Assembly (NCBI GenBank): GCA_027563935.2
Contig: CM050447.1
Location: forward strand, 10,198,501 to 10,262,500
DNA: 64,000 bases
Direction: 5' to 3'
DNA from: Costus lasius
Lineage: Eukaryota > Streptophyta > Magnoliopsida > Zingiberales > Costaceae
The notes beneath the pieces were generated by a model that was given only the letters and a program-made list of their open reading frames with translations, did no database searches and was not told the DNA's origin. Shown here in pieces: positions 12,641-23,610 of the stretch; within the stretch, counting starts at the first letter, position 1; each line of letters starts with the position of its first letter. A program made the position numbers and the translations under genes.

Positions 12641-13609
12641 GTTTAGAAAAGAGGAGCTAGGAACTAAATCAATAACATGTATATCCCTTGTGGCAGGAAG
12701 TTTTTAGGAAACTCTGAGTAATATTCATAAACTTCCTCTGACATAGTCTTTATCTTAGATGATATAGCTATTGCATTTTCAAGTTTAAACTTAACCTCCT
12801 TAATAAAAAAATGAGTAGAGCACCCTCTTAGACGAATGATTGGAATGCAAAATATGTAAAGGGACTCATTTTAGTTTAATTTAATTTTCAAGTCTCCATA
12901 TAGCTTATATCCTAGTTTAACACCTAGGTAATGAACAGTTCTTCATTATGATAGCTCACTGGCAATTGAGCTTCACTCTTGTTAACCTGCATGTAGTTGC
13001 ATACACTATTAGACCATGTTTACATCAATTTAATGAGTTTTATAGGCTACTTCATATTAGCTTAATTTTTATCCGTGCCTAGTCTCTAGATAGTTTCATG
13101 TTTGCAAATTGCTTTAGTTTTTATATCTTGTTTGTATAAGCCCCAAACCCTTAAAACTTTTTCAAAACTTAGAGACAATTTTTCTAAAAGCCTCTAATCA
13201 AGTAGGCAGATCTAATCTATGTTAGGGGTGATAGCAAGAAATTCACCTATAAACTTGAAGGTTTATTTTTCTTAGGTGTAACACCAGAAATGAACTATTA
13301 TTGATCATAACATTAGTTTTAGCACAACATTGTGTAAAGCTATTTTTCAGCTTAACCTCACCATAGAGATATTTTTGCACCCTTAATATTACGTTGCATA
13401 ATTTGGCATTAACAGTTGTTGACTATAGTTGTTTTGTCCTTATACATTTTGGATGCGAACGAAACTCAAGTCTAGTGTGATATGATTAACTCTAGAAGGA
13501 TTTCACCTATTATGAGGAGACAATTTTCTTTGTAGTATTTAGAAAAACTATTATAGCCAACGTAGTTCTTACAATGTAAGACATTTCTAGTTAGGAAATT
13601 AAAGTCATT

Positions 13610-13800
13610 AAGCTAAGGCTTTGTTACCAAATCTAACAAATCATCCAAATGATGAATAGAAAATCTATACTTAATTCCAATCTTATAAATAGCTCTAGAG
13701 TCTATGCACATATGCCATGAGGCATCTTTCTTAGGCGTAAATAACATAATGACTTAGGCTCTCTTTAGTGAATCCCCTACAACAAGCCATCAACTTGTCA
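13610..13800 (-). pseudogene. Second copy of the Ty3-gypsy RT fragment
   Basis: The block from TTTGTTACCAAATC to CATCAACTTGTCA repeats 12420-12600 with modest divergence (for example the shared run CTCTAGAGTCTATGCACATA). On the minus strand it again encodes the [15 protein letters not shown] block. The 1.05 kb between the copies is AT-rich, probably more decayed internal sequence of the same element. An internal duplication or two related insertions would explain the pair. Confidence 0.7.
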
Positions 13801-14736
13801 CAAACCGGTAAATAATTGACTAGTTCCGTTGGTGCCAGTATAGGATCAAAGGTATATGGGGGCAATAAGCATGTGGGACAATATTAGAAAGATAATAAAA
13901 ATTTTAATGGAGGCAAATCAAAACTTATATGCTTGTAATATTATAAATATAAACATATATATAGTTAATTTGAAGAATTGCCCACTCTCCTCCATGTGGC
14001 TCCGCCACTATTTCATGCTTGTTTTTTCTGCTCTTAATTGTTAAACTTGCTATAAATTGATACAAAGAGGTAAAAGACCCACATGCCTGAGGAATTTCAT
14101 ACCGATTGCTACTCCCTTTAAAAACCAGGCAATTAGTTCACCTCCAATTCAAGTACCGATAACTTATTAGTTTGGTGAGCTCAAGCATAACTTCTATAGA
14201 TGGTTAAATGAAGACGCATGGCTTGGTAACTCAGGTACAACTCAGCATCTCAAATTTTGTCATACTTAAGAGATCACAGTTGTTTTTTGTCAAGGTCTAG
14301 AAATTAACTAGTCAAGATGATAATAAAAGTACATTTGATTTAATTTATGTATCAGTTTGTCTTCTATATACTTTTCCTATACTTCATTACTCTTTTTCTA
14401 TTTCTGATGTTTGTTATTTTTGTTAGTTTACTCTTTATTTTTCATTACTTATGCCATTAAATTCCATAACTTATAGGATACTTCCTCTACCTTTCTTTTT
14501 GTTACTCACTTTTTGGTAGTCCTTATTTGTCTTGCGCAACACATTCTTCAGTGAAGTATTAAGGTACTCACCTCATGCCTAGGATTCAAGACACTGTGGC
14601 ATAAACATTTGTATGTGCGCACTATGGATATTCATTTATGCAGAACATAAACATGCATTATACACAAATACATATGCTTCTAAGACATTGTTTCTTCTAG
14701 TTGAGTTGAAGGAATTCTGGCTTCTATTCCTTGTAG
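13801..14736. other. Unrecognised DNA before the gene-fragment cluster
   Basis: I see no coding exon, tRNA or clear repeat here. It may include intronic flank carried with the myosin fragment, since that exon keeps a normal acceptor (TTCCTTGTAG) at its left end. Confidence 0.4.
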
Positions 14737-15498
14737 GCTGACATTGAAGATGCTAAAACTCTTGAGTGTGGAAAATTGCAAGCTACTTTGCAGGAGCATG
14801 GAAAATTACAAGCTACTTTACAGGAGATGCAACAAAAATTTGATGAAACAAAATCTTTGCTAGTGAAAGAATGTGGGGTTGCTAAAACGAATGTTGAAGG
14901 AGCTCCTACAATTAGAGAAGTCTCAGTTATTGACAATGAGTTGATGGATAAACTCAGAGACAAGAATGAAAAGCTTATGGTGATGCAACCCAAGATTTTT
15001 GTTTCCTTCTCACATGTTTTCATTGTTAAAAAATACCATTAATCAGACTCAAATTCATTTGTATATAAGTATTTGTTCTTAACCTTTTTTTCTACTTTCT
15101 TAAGATTTTTTTATCAGAAGAAATTGTCTTGCAAAATACGTAGGCTTTAGTCCAATCTCTTGAAAAGAAGGTTGATGAAACTGAGAAGAAGTTTGAGGAA
15201 ACAAGCTTGATTAGTGATGAGCTGAAGAAGGCTATGGAAGTAGAATAAAAAATAATTCACCTCAACAGAGCTTTACAAAGGTTTTTCACAATGTTCCCCA
15301 ACATATATAACTTTCTCCTGCATTTATGCTTCAATTATTGTGCATATTGAGATCTCACAATTTTAGATGAATTATCAATGCTTATTTACATTTTCTACAA
15401 CCGGCTTCCAGAGAAGCTTGAAGCCATCCAGGGATAAGATTCTTAGGTAGCAGGCTCTTCTCTCTTCAGCTATATGCAAGAGCATCCAGGGACTCCAA
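14737..15498 (+). pseudogene. Myosin XI coiled-coil exon fragments
   Basis: Three exon-like blocks carry the coiled coil that follows the IQ repeats of plant class XI myosins. Block 1 (14737 to about 14974) has KLQATLQEMQQKFDETKSLL then EVSVIDNELMDKLRDKNEKL. Block 2 (15144-15280) has LVQSLEKKVDETEKKFEET, then an in-frame TAA after AMEVE. Block 3 (about 15404-15498) has EKLEAIQ, then in a shifted frame DKILR-TAG-QALLSS, where a stop replaces Gln. Acceptor and donor dinucleotides survive around the blocks, so this is a DNA copy with introns and not a retrocopy. The block 1 unit GGARCATGGAAAATTRCAAGC is also duplicated. No motor domain is present. Confidence 0.85.
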
Positions 15499-15588
15499 GC
15501 ACGCCTAATAATCAGGTATTAAAGTAATTTTTAATGACTTGCATTGACGCTTTTAGAATATTTCTTATATCTTTATATTTTGTACCAG

Positions 15589-15718
15589 AAGCTATAGATT
15601 ATTCTGTTAATGACAGTGATCATTCCATTCAACTTTCTTACCTTGGGGTCTACAACAAGACTGTGAGGGACTTGTTATCCCTCGGCAGACCCCTTGTACT
15701 ATGGGAAGATAGACGGGA
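15589..15718 (+). pseudogene. Kinesin motor exon fragment (KIN-8-like)
   Basis: A block following the acceptor TTTTGTACCAG reads EAIDYSVNDSDHSIQLSYLG, then VYNKTVRDLLSLGRPLVLWE and DRRES. The pattern SYLEVYNETVRDLLSPGRPL-VLREDKQG is characteristic of plant kinesin-8 motors. The fragment is one exon (about 43 residues) with changes at normally conserved positions (E to G, N-E to N-K, P to L). No P-loop or switch motif lies nearby. It sits about 90 bp after the myosin fragment in the same orientation, so an original neighbouring gene is unlikely. Confidence 0.75.
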
Positions 15719-15960
15719 AAGTTAGCATAAGCTCTATCTTTCCAAGTTTCTATCAATTGTAAATTAGATTATTCTATGAGTGTTGGTATTGAAATGGATT
15801 GAAGTTTATTAGACCTAGTGATCTCTGCCAATTATCAAATTGTGGGTTTTCCTTATTATTAAGGTCTAATTAGTTAACTATTTTTATTTACTTACAACAT
15901 AATTTTTTGGGTTTTCTAATCCTAGTGTCTCGATGCTTTTTGAGCAGTTTATAATTGATT

Positions 15961-16190
15961 GATCTCTCCCCACAAAATGTATCTCTAGAATTTGAAACAC
16001 AAGACTTTGGATGATGTTGAAAGCTAGGTTTTATATTTTTAACAACCCCTTACATTTCTTTTTTATCTTGCTCTCTTTTATAATCGATCTCTCCCAACAA
16101 AATGTATCTCTAAAATTTCAAACACAATACCTTTAGGATGATGTTGAAAGCTAGGTTTTATATTTTTAACAACCCCTGACATATAAGATA
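15961..16190 (+). repeat. Tandem duplication, ~125-bp unit
   Basis: The unit beginning GATCTCTCCC at 15961 recurs at 16086. Shared runs include AAAATGTATCTCTA and GATGTTGAAAGCTAGGTTTT, and each copy ends TTTTTAACAACCCCT. Two copies, moderately diverged. Confidence 0.75.
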
Positions 16191-16623
16191 AACTTAAACT
16201 AAAATATCAACTAAGTCTAAGATATTATAATTGATCCATGGGGTTATGGATTTGAAAAAAAATGGAAATAGAAAAATAGTATGGAAATAGGCGAGAGGGG
16301 GCACTTATAATGAGCAAATATTATTAGAAAATGATCAATTTATATATTAATTATAAGATTTCTCACCCACTATGAACCCACTAATTCTTACCCAGTTATA
16401 TTTATGCCACCCACAACTCTATAACCATTTGGCCGACAAGGCAATCATAATTGCAATTGAATTAACCATTTTTCCTTGCTAGAGTTTCTCTATCCATCAT
16501 TGACATATCAAGTGAATCAATAGGCAATGAATGCCTTTTGCCAATCGTTAGTATTGTCTATCACCCTATGGCAAATTAAGTATAATGTAATTGTCTGATG
16601 TCACCTATTATTTCTTTTGTAGT

Positions 16624-17093
16624 CTTCTATTAACCCTAATGTTAAGGTAATTTTGCTGGTTGCAGCAAATAGCCAGAGAGGCGTCTATTTGGTTGCATAA
16701 TTTTTCCAACTGCCCTAAGAACCTATAAAGCACACAGGCCAGTCTAGGTCAAGTAAACTTTGGAATATCTTGAGTCATATCAGCATGTCTTCATTGATAT
16801 ATAATCTTGACCTTTTGACATTAGCATGATGATAATAGCTTTATAACCAATGTGGCCTTCTATTAACCAGAGGTGTGATGTTAAGGCAATTTTGCTAGTT
16901 TCAACAAATGGTCCGAGAAACATCTATTTGGTTGCATAATTTTCGCTACTAAGAACCTATAAAGCACACAGGCCAGTTTGGGTCAAGTGAACTTTGGAAT
17001 ATCTTGAGTCATATCAGCATGGCTTCATTAATACATAATCTTGACCTTTTGACATTAGCTTGATGATGATAATGGCTTTATAACCAATGTGGC
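16624..17093 (+). repeat. Tandem duplication, ~235-bp unit
   Basis: Copies begin at 16624 and 16857 with CTTCTATTAACC and share TATTTGGTTGCATAATTTT, CACACAGGCCAGT and GAATATCTTGAGTCATATCA. A third start at 17094 keeps only the first dozen bases. Confidence 0.75.
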
Positions 17094-17688
17094 CTTCTAT
17101 TAACCAGGTTCAAGTTGAGAACACCTTATGTCATCATGTCTTGCCTATTGAAAGCATAAAGGATGACAACACCATATGGATGATTTTAATTAATTATTAT
17201 CAACCTTTTACATCTATTCCAAGATTTCATTTCTGAGTTTTCCTAAGTGATATTTACATTTCCAGATTTCATGTGATCTTGGAATAAATGGTGAATGCAT
17301 ATTGAACATTTGTTTCTCTCTAAATGAGTTTCCTTCTTGTATATTACAGATTTTTGTTGATCTAGAATCTTGTTCGAGTATCAATTTTATTATTCCTTCT
17401 TTTCGGTTCTTGTAGCAAAAAGTATTGAAATATTAGATGATTTAGATCTATTTAGAAAGTCATTTATGTATGATCTGTGTTGGATGGGAAGAGAATTAGA
17501 CAAGAGATTAGTTAGTATAATTCTGGACAAATGAGTGAATATATATTCATTAGTTTATGATTTTATTTTAAGTCAGATAACCTGTATTATTGATTTAGAG
17601 AAGTAGGATAAAAAATTGATTAAATAGTTGCGGTTATTTTTAAGTTACAGAACCTGAACCTGTATTCTTGATTTTCTAATTATTTTTG

Positions 17689-18655
17689 TTAAACTAGTTG
17701 ATAATCTACCTCATCTATATTATGACATGTTAGACCTTAGTATTGCCAAGCGTTTAAAACACTATTTGATGTTAAAGAGGATTCTATTATGGGAGTGATG
17801 ATTTTCTGTCTTTCTTTTTATTTTACGATGCATTCTTCAATACTTGATACTGCACACCAGTTTTGATGTAAAGTTGCATAACTGATTATATTGTCATTGA
17901 ATTTGTTAGGATTATTATCTTTGTAGTTTTTTCCTCATAATAGTTGGTTATATCAAAGAGCAAAATCTGCACTGAGAAAGCACCATGCTTATTTGTTCTT
18001 TGCAATGTAAAAGAATGCTCATTATGTGTTGATTTACTTATCAACCGTTCAATTGAAATGACTAGGCTTGGCCAATGCATCTCTGAGTTGACTTTTGATA
18101 CAGTGACTAAATTGACACATGCATATGTTTTGTGAAGTATTTGAAAAGTTTCTAATGTAAATCTTGCTATGCATTATACTGTTAAACTAGTTGATAATCT
18201 ACCTCATCTATATTATGACATGTTAGGCCTTAGTATTGCCAAGCGTTTAAAACACTATTTGATGTTAAAGAGGATTCTATTATGGGAGTGATGATTTTCT
18301 CTCTTTCTTTTTAGTTTAAGATGCATTCTTCAATACTTGATACTGGATGCCAGTTTTGATGTAAAGTAGCATAACTGATGATATTGTCATAGAATTTGTT
18401 GGGATTATTATCTTGGTAGTTTTTTCCTCGTAATATTTGGTTATATCAAAGAGCAGGATCTGCACTGAGAAAGCACCATGCTTATTTCTTCTTTGTAATG
18501 TAAAAGAATGCTCTATTATGTGTTAATTCACTTATCAACCGTTCAATTAAAATGACAAGGTTTGGCCAATGCATCTCTGAGTTGACTTTTGATACAGTGA
18601 TTAAATTGACATGCATATGTTGTGTGAAGCATTTGAAAGTTTCTAATTAAATCTT
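17689..18655 (+). repeat. Tandem duplication, 492-bp unit
   Basis: The block starting GTTAAACTAGTTGATAATC at 17689 is repeated from 18181 with high identity for about 475 bp, ending near TTTCTAATTAAATCTTGCTA. It is the youngest-looking of the local duplications between the kinesin and Mei2-like fragments. ORFs within it are not conserved between copies, so it is not coding. Confidence 0.85.
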
Positions 18656-18919
18656 GCTATAATTACTGTTACATAGTTTAAATTAACATGCAGTGGCCTT
18701 TAATTATTCCACCCTTTTTTTTGCGTTGTTCTTGGAAAAAAAATGTGCAATGAGATTTGATTTTTCTTCCATGCATAATCAAATAATTTGATTGATTTTG
18801 TGCACAATACAGTGTACGCCCTCTTGTGAAATGTTATTGTGAATCAAACTTATGTACTTTCTTATTTGGATTTTATTACATTTGTTGTATGTACATGAAT
18901 CTTTGCTCTCATTTTTTAG

Positions 18920-19066
18920 CAATATGGAGACATCCGGCGGTCTTTAGCATGGGGATTTGTGATGATATCATATTATGATATACGAGAGCTGCTCGAAATG
19001 CCATGCATGCGGTACATAATAAACTGTTGAGGCGGATAAACTTGACATCCATGTTTCAATTCCAAA
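18920..19066 (+). pseudogene. Mei2-like (AML) RRM exon fragment
   Basis: After an acceptor (CATTTTTTAG) the sequence reads QYGDIRRSLAWGFVMISYYD, then IRAARNAMHAVHNKLLRR. A 2-nt insertion then shifts the frame to KLDIHVSIPK. This is the first RNA-recognition motif of plant Mei2-like proteins (pattern QYGDIR...GFVMISYYDIRAA-NAM-ALQNKPLRRRKLDIHFSIPK). An internal deletion removes the residues between DIR and GFVMI. It is a single broken exon in the same orientation as the myosin and kinesin fragments and ends just before hAT-associated sequence. Confidence 0.85.
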
Positions 19067-19077
19067 GGTCTGACCCA

Positions 19078-19215
19078 AGGATCATAAAACCGGTCCGGTG
19101 GGGGACCGGTCTCGGACAAGGGGAAAACCGACGGTAAGTTTTAAAAAATAATTTTTTATTATGGTACCGATCGGTTTTAATGAAAACCGGTCGGTTTTCA
19201 TCCGGTTTTCATCAA
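19078..19215. repeat. CCGGT-rich palindromic tract
   Basis: Multiple ACCGGT/CCGGTCGG motifs in both orientations (for example ACCGGTCCGGTGGGGGACCGG near 19090 and AAAACCGGTCGGTTTTC near 19180) form overlapping palindromes. The tract lies between the Mei2-like fragment and the hAT coding region and may be subterminal repeats of that hAT element. I cannot define its terminal inverted repeats. Confidence 0.45.
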
Positions 19216-19769
19216 AACCGGTTGGTGGCGGTGGGTGAGAAAAAAACAAAATTTTTTAAGTTGATATTCAATGAAATCACTGTTCAGAACAGTGATGTGA
19301 ACAGTAATCTACAGTGCTAAATAGTATAGATCTTGACTTTTTGATTAAAATATAATATATAATGTTAGTTGGGTTAGATTTGTTCATAAAGCAACATCAA
19401 AATAATGCCACCGACTCCCGTCGGTGGCATTATTTGGGTGTAATTAATATAAAGTATATAATAAACATAGATTAATACATAATTTATTATAATTAATTTG
19501 CTAATTAAGATTTAAAGTTAGAATTTATAAGAAATCAGCCACCAATTTTTTTCGGTGGCATGATTTCTTCAATATTACCATGAATATTATATTATTTTTT
19601 TTAATATTTTAATATTTTAATAAATAATATTAAAAAAATATTAAAAATTCCTATAAATAGGCCTCTTGAAGTTCTTTCTTCTCACACCATTCGAAATTCA
19701 ATATTCGAATTTCATTGAGGGATTTTCTAGTAAGAGATATCTTGATCTTTCCTCTCTCATTCTCTTCCA

Positions 19770-21814
19770 ATGGCACCAAAGAGAGATGCTAATCTTGCGT
19801 GGCTTCATGCTCGTAAGATGCCGGATAATCGTCACCATTGGCAGTGTATTCACTGTCTGAAAGTTTTCAAGGGTGGAGGGGCTACTCGTGTGAAGTACCA
19901 TCTCGCTGGTGGATTTTCTGATGTTGCAAACTGTACCAAAGTGCCGCAAGAGATACGCAGAAAGGTCCGGGCGAACTTAGATTCGTTCAAGATCACCAAG
20001 CAATGTAGGGCAGATGATCGAGAGGAATTTGACCGTCGTGCCACAGAGCCCGCCGGATATGATCCTTACCAAGGGAGATATGATGATGCTGCTGACGAAA
20101 TTGAGATGGAGGCAGTTATGCGTGCATCTAGGGCACAATTTGCCCATGAAGAAGATGTGTGGTTGCTTCCGTGCGGTTTGCGGAGCGACCATTCTATGAG
20201 GGTGGATCTGGGAGTAGGGGTGGTATGGAAAGAAGTCCTTAATTGGGTCGTACCAATAGCATGCGGGGACGGACTGGAAGTCATGCAGCACCACCATCAG
20301 TTAGACGCGGTATCTCTTCTTATTTTGGCTTTGGCCGGCGTATTGGGGGTCCCGATCCTGCCCCCACTGATATTGATCCCAGGGCATTTCCTTCCCAATC
20401 TAGTAAACAGACACGTATAGATAATATCTACACTAAGTCCAAAAAGGTAGATATCGGTAGAGCCATTTCAAAATGGTTTCACTTCAACAAGATTCCACCA
20501 CATGCAGCAGGTGATTCATATTATCACGCAATGGTGTCGAAAATCTAAGATTGTGGGCCAGGAATTCAACCCCCAAACCCTTACGAGATTGGTGGACGGT
20601 ATCTCGATGATGAAGTTGAGGAATGCAAAATGTGGATCAAAGGCATGAAACCTCAATGGGAGACCTTCGGTGTCACATTAATGTGCGACGCTTGGACGGG
20701 GCCAACCAAGATGAGTATTACAATTTGGTGCAAAGGCACCACATTTACGAAAGATAGCTATTCGCATCCTATCACAATGTGTTTCTTCTAGTGGATGCAA
20801 ACGCAATTGGTCGACCTTCTCTTTGATACACACGAAGGTTCGCAATCGATTATCATATCGTCGCCTTGAAAAAATGGTTTATGTACACTATAATATGCGA
20901 CTGAGGCTACGTATTTTACGCGACGAAAATGAGAGAAAATTTGAAGTTGCAGACCCATTCGATGAATCATTTGTACCTGATGACAGTGACCCCATGATGG
21001 AATGGTGGTCAACTCAGGAAAATCAAGACATGACCCTTGATGAACCTGATGATCCACCTCGGCCTTCTCAATATATTTCTCAGTTAGTAGTAGAAAGCGA
21101 AGTCGGCAATCAAACTGAACAGACAAGCCCAATTGATATACAAGATGATGCTGACGATTGGTGTATGGAGGAGATCGGTCTACGTCCACGTAGATCACAA
21201 CCCATACAACCGTCTTCCCAAACACAGTCAGGTGCACTTAGAAAGAAGACAATTGTGAAGCGGGCTACGACTGCAAAGGGAAAAGGCATAGTGGACTCAA
21301 TAGAGGAAGATGACGAGTCAGAATTAGAGACTCAAAATATGGTAGATAGCAATGCCAGTACAGATGACGGTGGAGGTGGATCAAGTTATGTGCCTGCTAC
21401 CCAACAATAAGCTGAGCCATGGACAGAAGAGGCAGGATACAGTCATGCAACTCAAGATGATGATCATGGCAACCGTCCAACGGAACCATTACAATATCAA
21501 AGGCGAGGCAAGGGATCTACCACTCGAAGTAAATATCAAAGCCAAGCCTTTGAAGACTATGAGGACATGAGATCGATATTACCTTCAGAGACAGATAGTG
21601 GATCTTCATGGTCACAGCCCAGCTATGGATCTTGTATCCATATCCAGTGCATGTTCCCATTCCAGTCCCAGTGGCAGTGGTTCATACGACTCAAACTCAA
21701 CTTGATCAAGCAAGTTTGTTGAATTTATGGAGCTCAACCTATCAATACCACATGTCTTGGGAACAATTTCAAATTTGGGCATTACAAAATTATGGGGTGG
21801 ATCTAGGGAACTGA
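19770..21814 (+). pseudogene. Internally deleted hAT transposase
   Basis: The start (MAPKRDANLAWLHARKMPDN) begins a BED zinc finger with the pattern HHWQCIHCLKVF...RVKYHLAGGFSDVANC (CxxC...H...C, residues about 10-55). In a second frame come SVRRGISSYFGFGRR, DIGRAISKWFHFNKIPPHAA and, after a stop, the DUF659-like block GGRYLDDEVEECKMWIKGMK with LMCDAWTGPTKMSI. At about 20800 the reading jumps to the C-terminal dimerisation tail (RNRLSYRRLEKMVYVHYNMR, 20838 onward). The tail ends HMSWEQFQIWALQNYGVDLG-stop at 21814. The catalytic RNase-H-like core between DUF659 and the tail is missing, and several frameshifts exist. It cannot encode an active transposase. Confidence 0.88.
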
Positions 21815-22944
21815 TTATAATGATCCATACGGGTCTCAACATTCATTTTGGTTGTAACCATCACTTATTGTATTATTTTCACTTATTGTATTATTCTCAA
21901 AAACTAAAAACGTGAGATTTGTGCCCTTTAGTTGATGGGAGAAGATTGATTCGAAGGAGAAGTTTGAAGGTCAGCTGAGAAACAAACCAAGGGAAAAGCT
22001 GACAAACAACATGGGATGGGATGAGCTCCTCAAAGTTGCTCATGGATGAAGACTGAAGGAGAAAATTTGAGTTTACCCTAGCACACACAAAGCATTTGCT
22101 ACTGGATGAGCTGAGTTTTTTTTTTCTCTACATTTGCATCTGTGCACGAGCATTTTATGTTGCTCATAACTTTCAAAAATCAATTAGCTGCAGCTCTTGC
22201 CTTCAAAAGATCAATTATGGTGCTATGCAATTATGGTGCTATGCATCTTTAGAAGACTTGTTTGATAGGTCAGACCAGTTAGGAAGACAGCTATTTTCAT
22301 TAATTTTCTAATTTACTGTGGCATGAATCCATTATTTGCTATATTCTAAATTGCCATTTCTCTCTAACTACCCATGTGGACAATTCTAGGTATATCTGGC
22401 AAACATACTGCAACTAGAACTGGGACAGTTTGAAGTTTTCAGTTGTTGGGTGAGCACTACATTTTACCTTGTTTAATTATAAGACCTGTATGATATAAAA
22501 TATTATTAGATGTAATTTATTAAAATTTTTAAGTTGCTTAGATCTATGATTGTTAAGTTGGTTTGCAGTAAATTAAACTTTTTAAAATTGTTCTAAAATT
22601 GCCACAATCACGCAAATAAATTTCTTATGTTTTACCACTTTTTGCTTTTTTTTCTCCCTTATGAATGTGTTTAAATTAACCATCATTTCATTTGCATTTT
22701 CAGTTTCATTTCATCAACTCATGACATTGTCATCTAGCTTCTTTTCTTGTGCTGTGTAGTTTTAAAAAATAAAAAAAAGTACATTATGTAACATTAATGT
22801 GTCCATCTTTTTCCAATCAAAATATTTGAGACTAAACCCTAGCATCAAAATTAGATAAAAATAATAGTAGAGGGTAGAGTAGTAGTACAAAGGTTGTAGC
22901 CGATTTCAATTAGAAAATATAACAACAATACTAGAACTAAAGTG
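21815..22944. other. Unrecognised DNA between hAT remnant and minisatellite
   Basis: No exon or repeat family recognised. It probably includes the 3' non-coding end of the hAT element. I could not find a terminal repeat matching the left flank. Confidence 0.4.
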
Positions 22945-23610
22945 TCACCCAATTTTATAACTATTGGTTGATACAAAAGATAGAAGAAAAGAGCAATAGT
23001 GTTGATGAAGAATAACAAGAAATGCCGGAAGAAAGATTAATATAGTTTTTAATTCTATTATAAAAAAGATGACAAATATTGGAAATCTACATCCGCACAA
23101 GATGAAAAGGAGTAATAGTAATAGTGCTGAGGAAGAACAAAAAGAAATGTTTGAAGATGAAGACAAAGATGAACAAGAAGATGAAGATGAAGGCAAAGAT
23201 GATGAAGAGTAAGAACGAAGAAGGAAGAATAAAAAAATGAAGATGAAGAAGAAGAAAATGAAGACGAAAAAGAAGAAAAAAATGAAGACGAAAAAGACAA
23301 TAAAGAAGAAGAAAACGAAGATAGAAGAAGATGACAAAAAAATGAAAGACGATGAAAATAATGTTAAAGAAGAAGAAAATGAAGACGAAGATGGAAGAAG
23401 ACAAAAGACAACAAAGAAGACGAAGATGAAGACAGAAGAAAATGGAAGATGATGACGAAGACAAAGACGAAGACGAAAGAAGATGAAGATGACAACATTG
23501 AAGAAGAAAACAAAGAAAGAAGAAAATGAAGATGAAGAAAACAAAGGTGAAGATAGAGACGAACGAAGATAGAAGACGAAGATGAGGATAAAAGAAGATG
23601 GAAGAGGGAG
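22945..23610 (+). repeat. Imperfect (GAAGAN)n purine-rich low-complexity tract
   Basis: The + strand is dominated by GAAGA, GATGA and GACGA triplets, giving Glu/Lys/Asp-rich reading on + and Ser/Phe/Leu-rich reading on -. Multiple frames are open only because of composition. It grades into the G-rich minisatellite to its right. Confidence 0.8.

Noticed and set aside
12430..13800. Suspected CRISPR-like or satellite array because of the repeated 180-bp block
   Set aside because: Only two copies about 1.2 kb apart, and both decode on the minus strand as the same Ty3-gypsy RT block.
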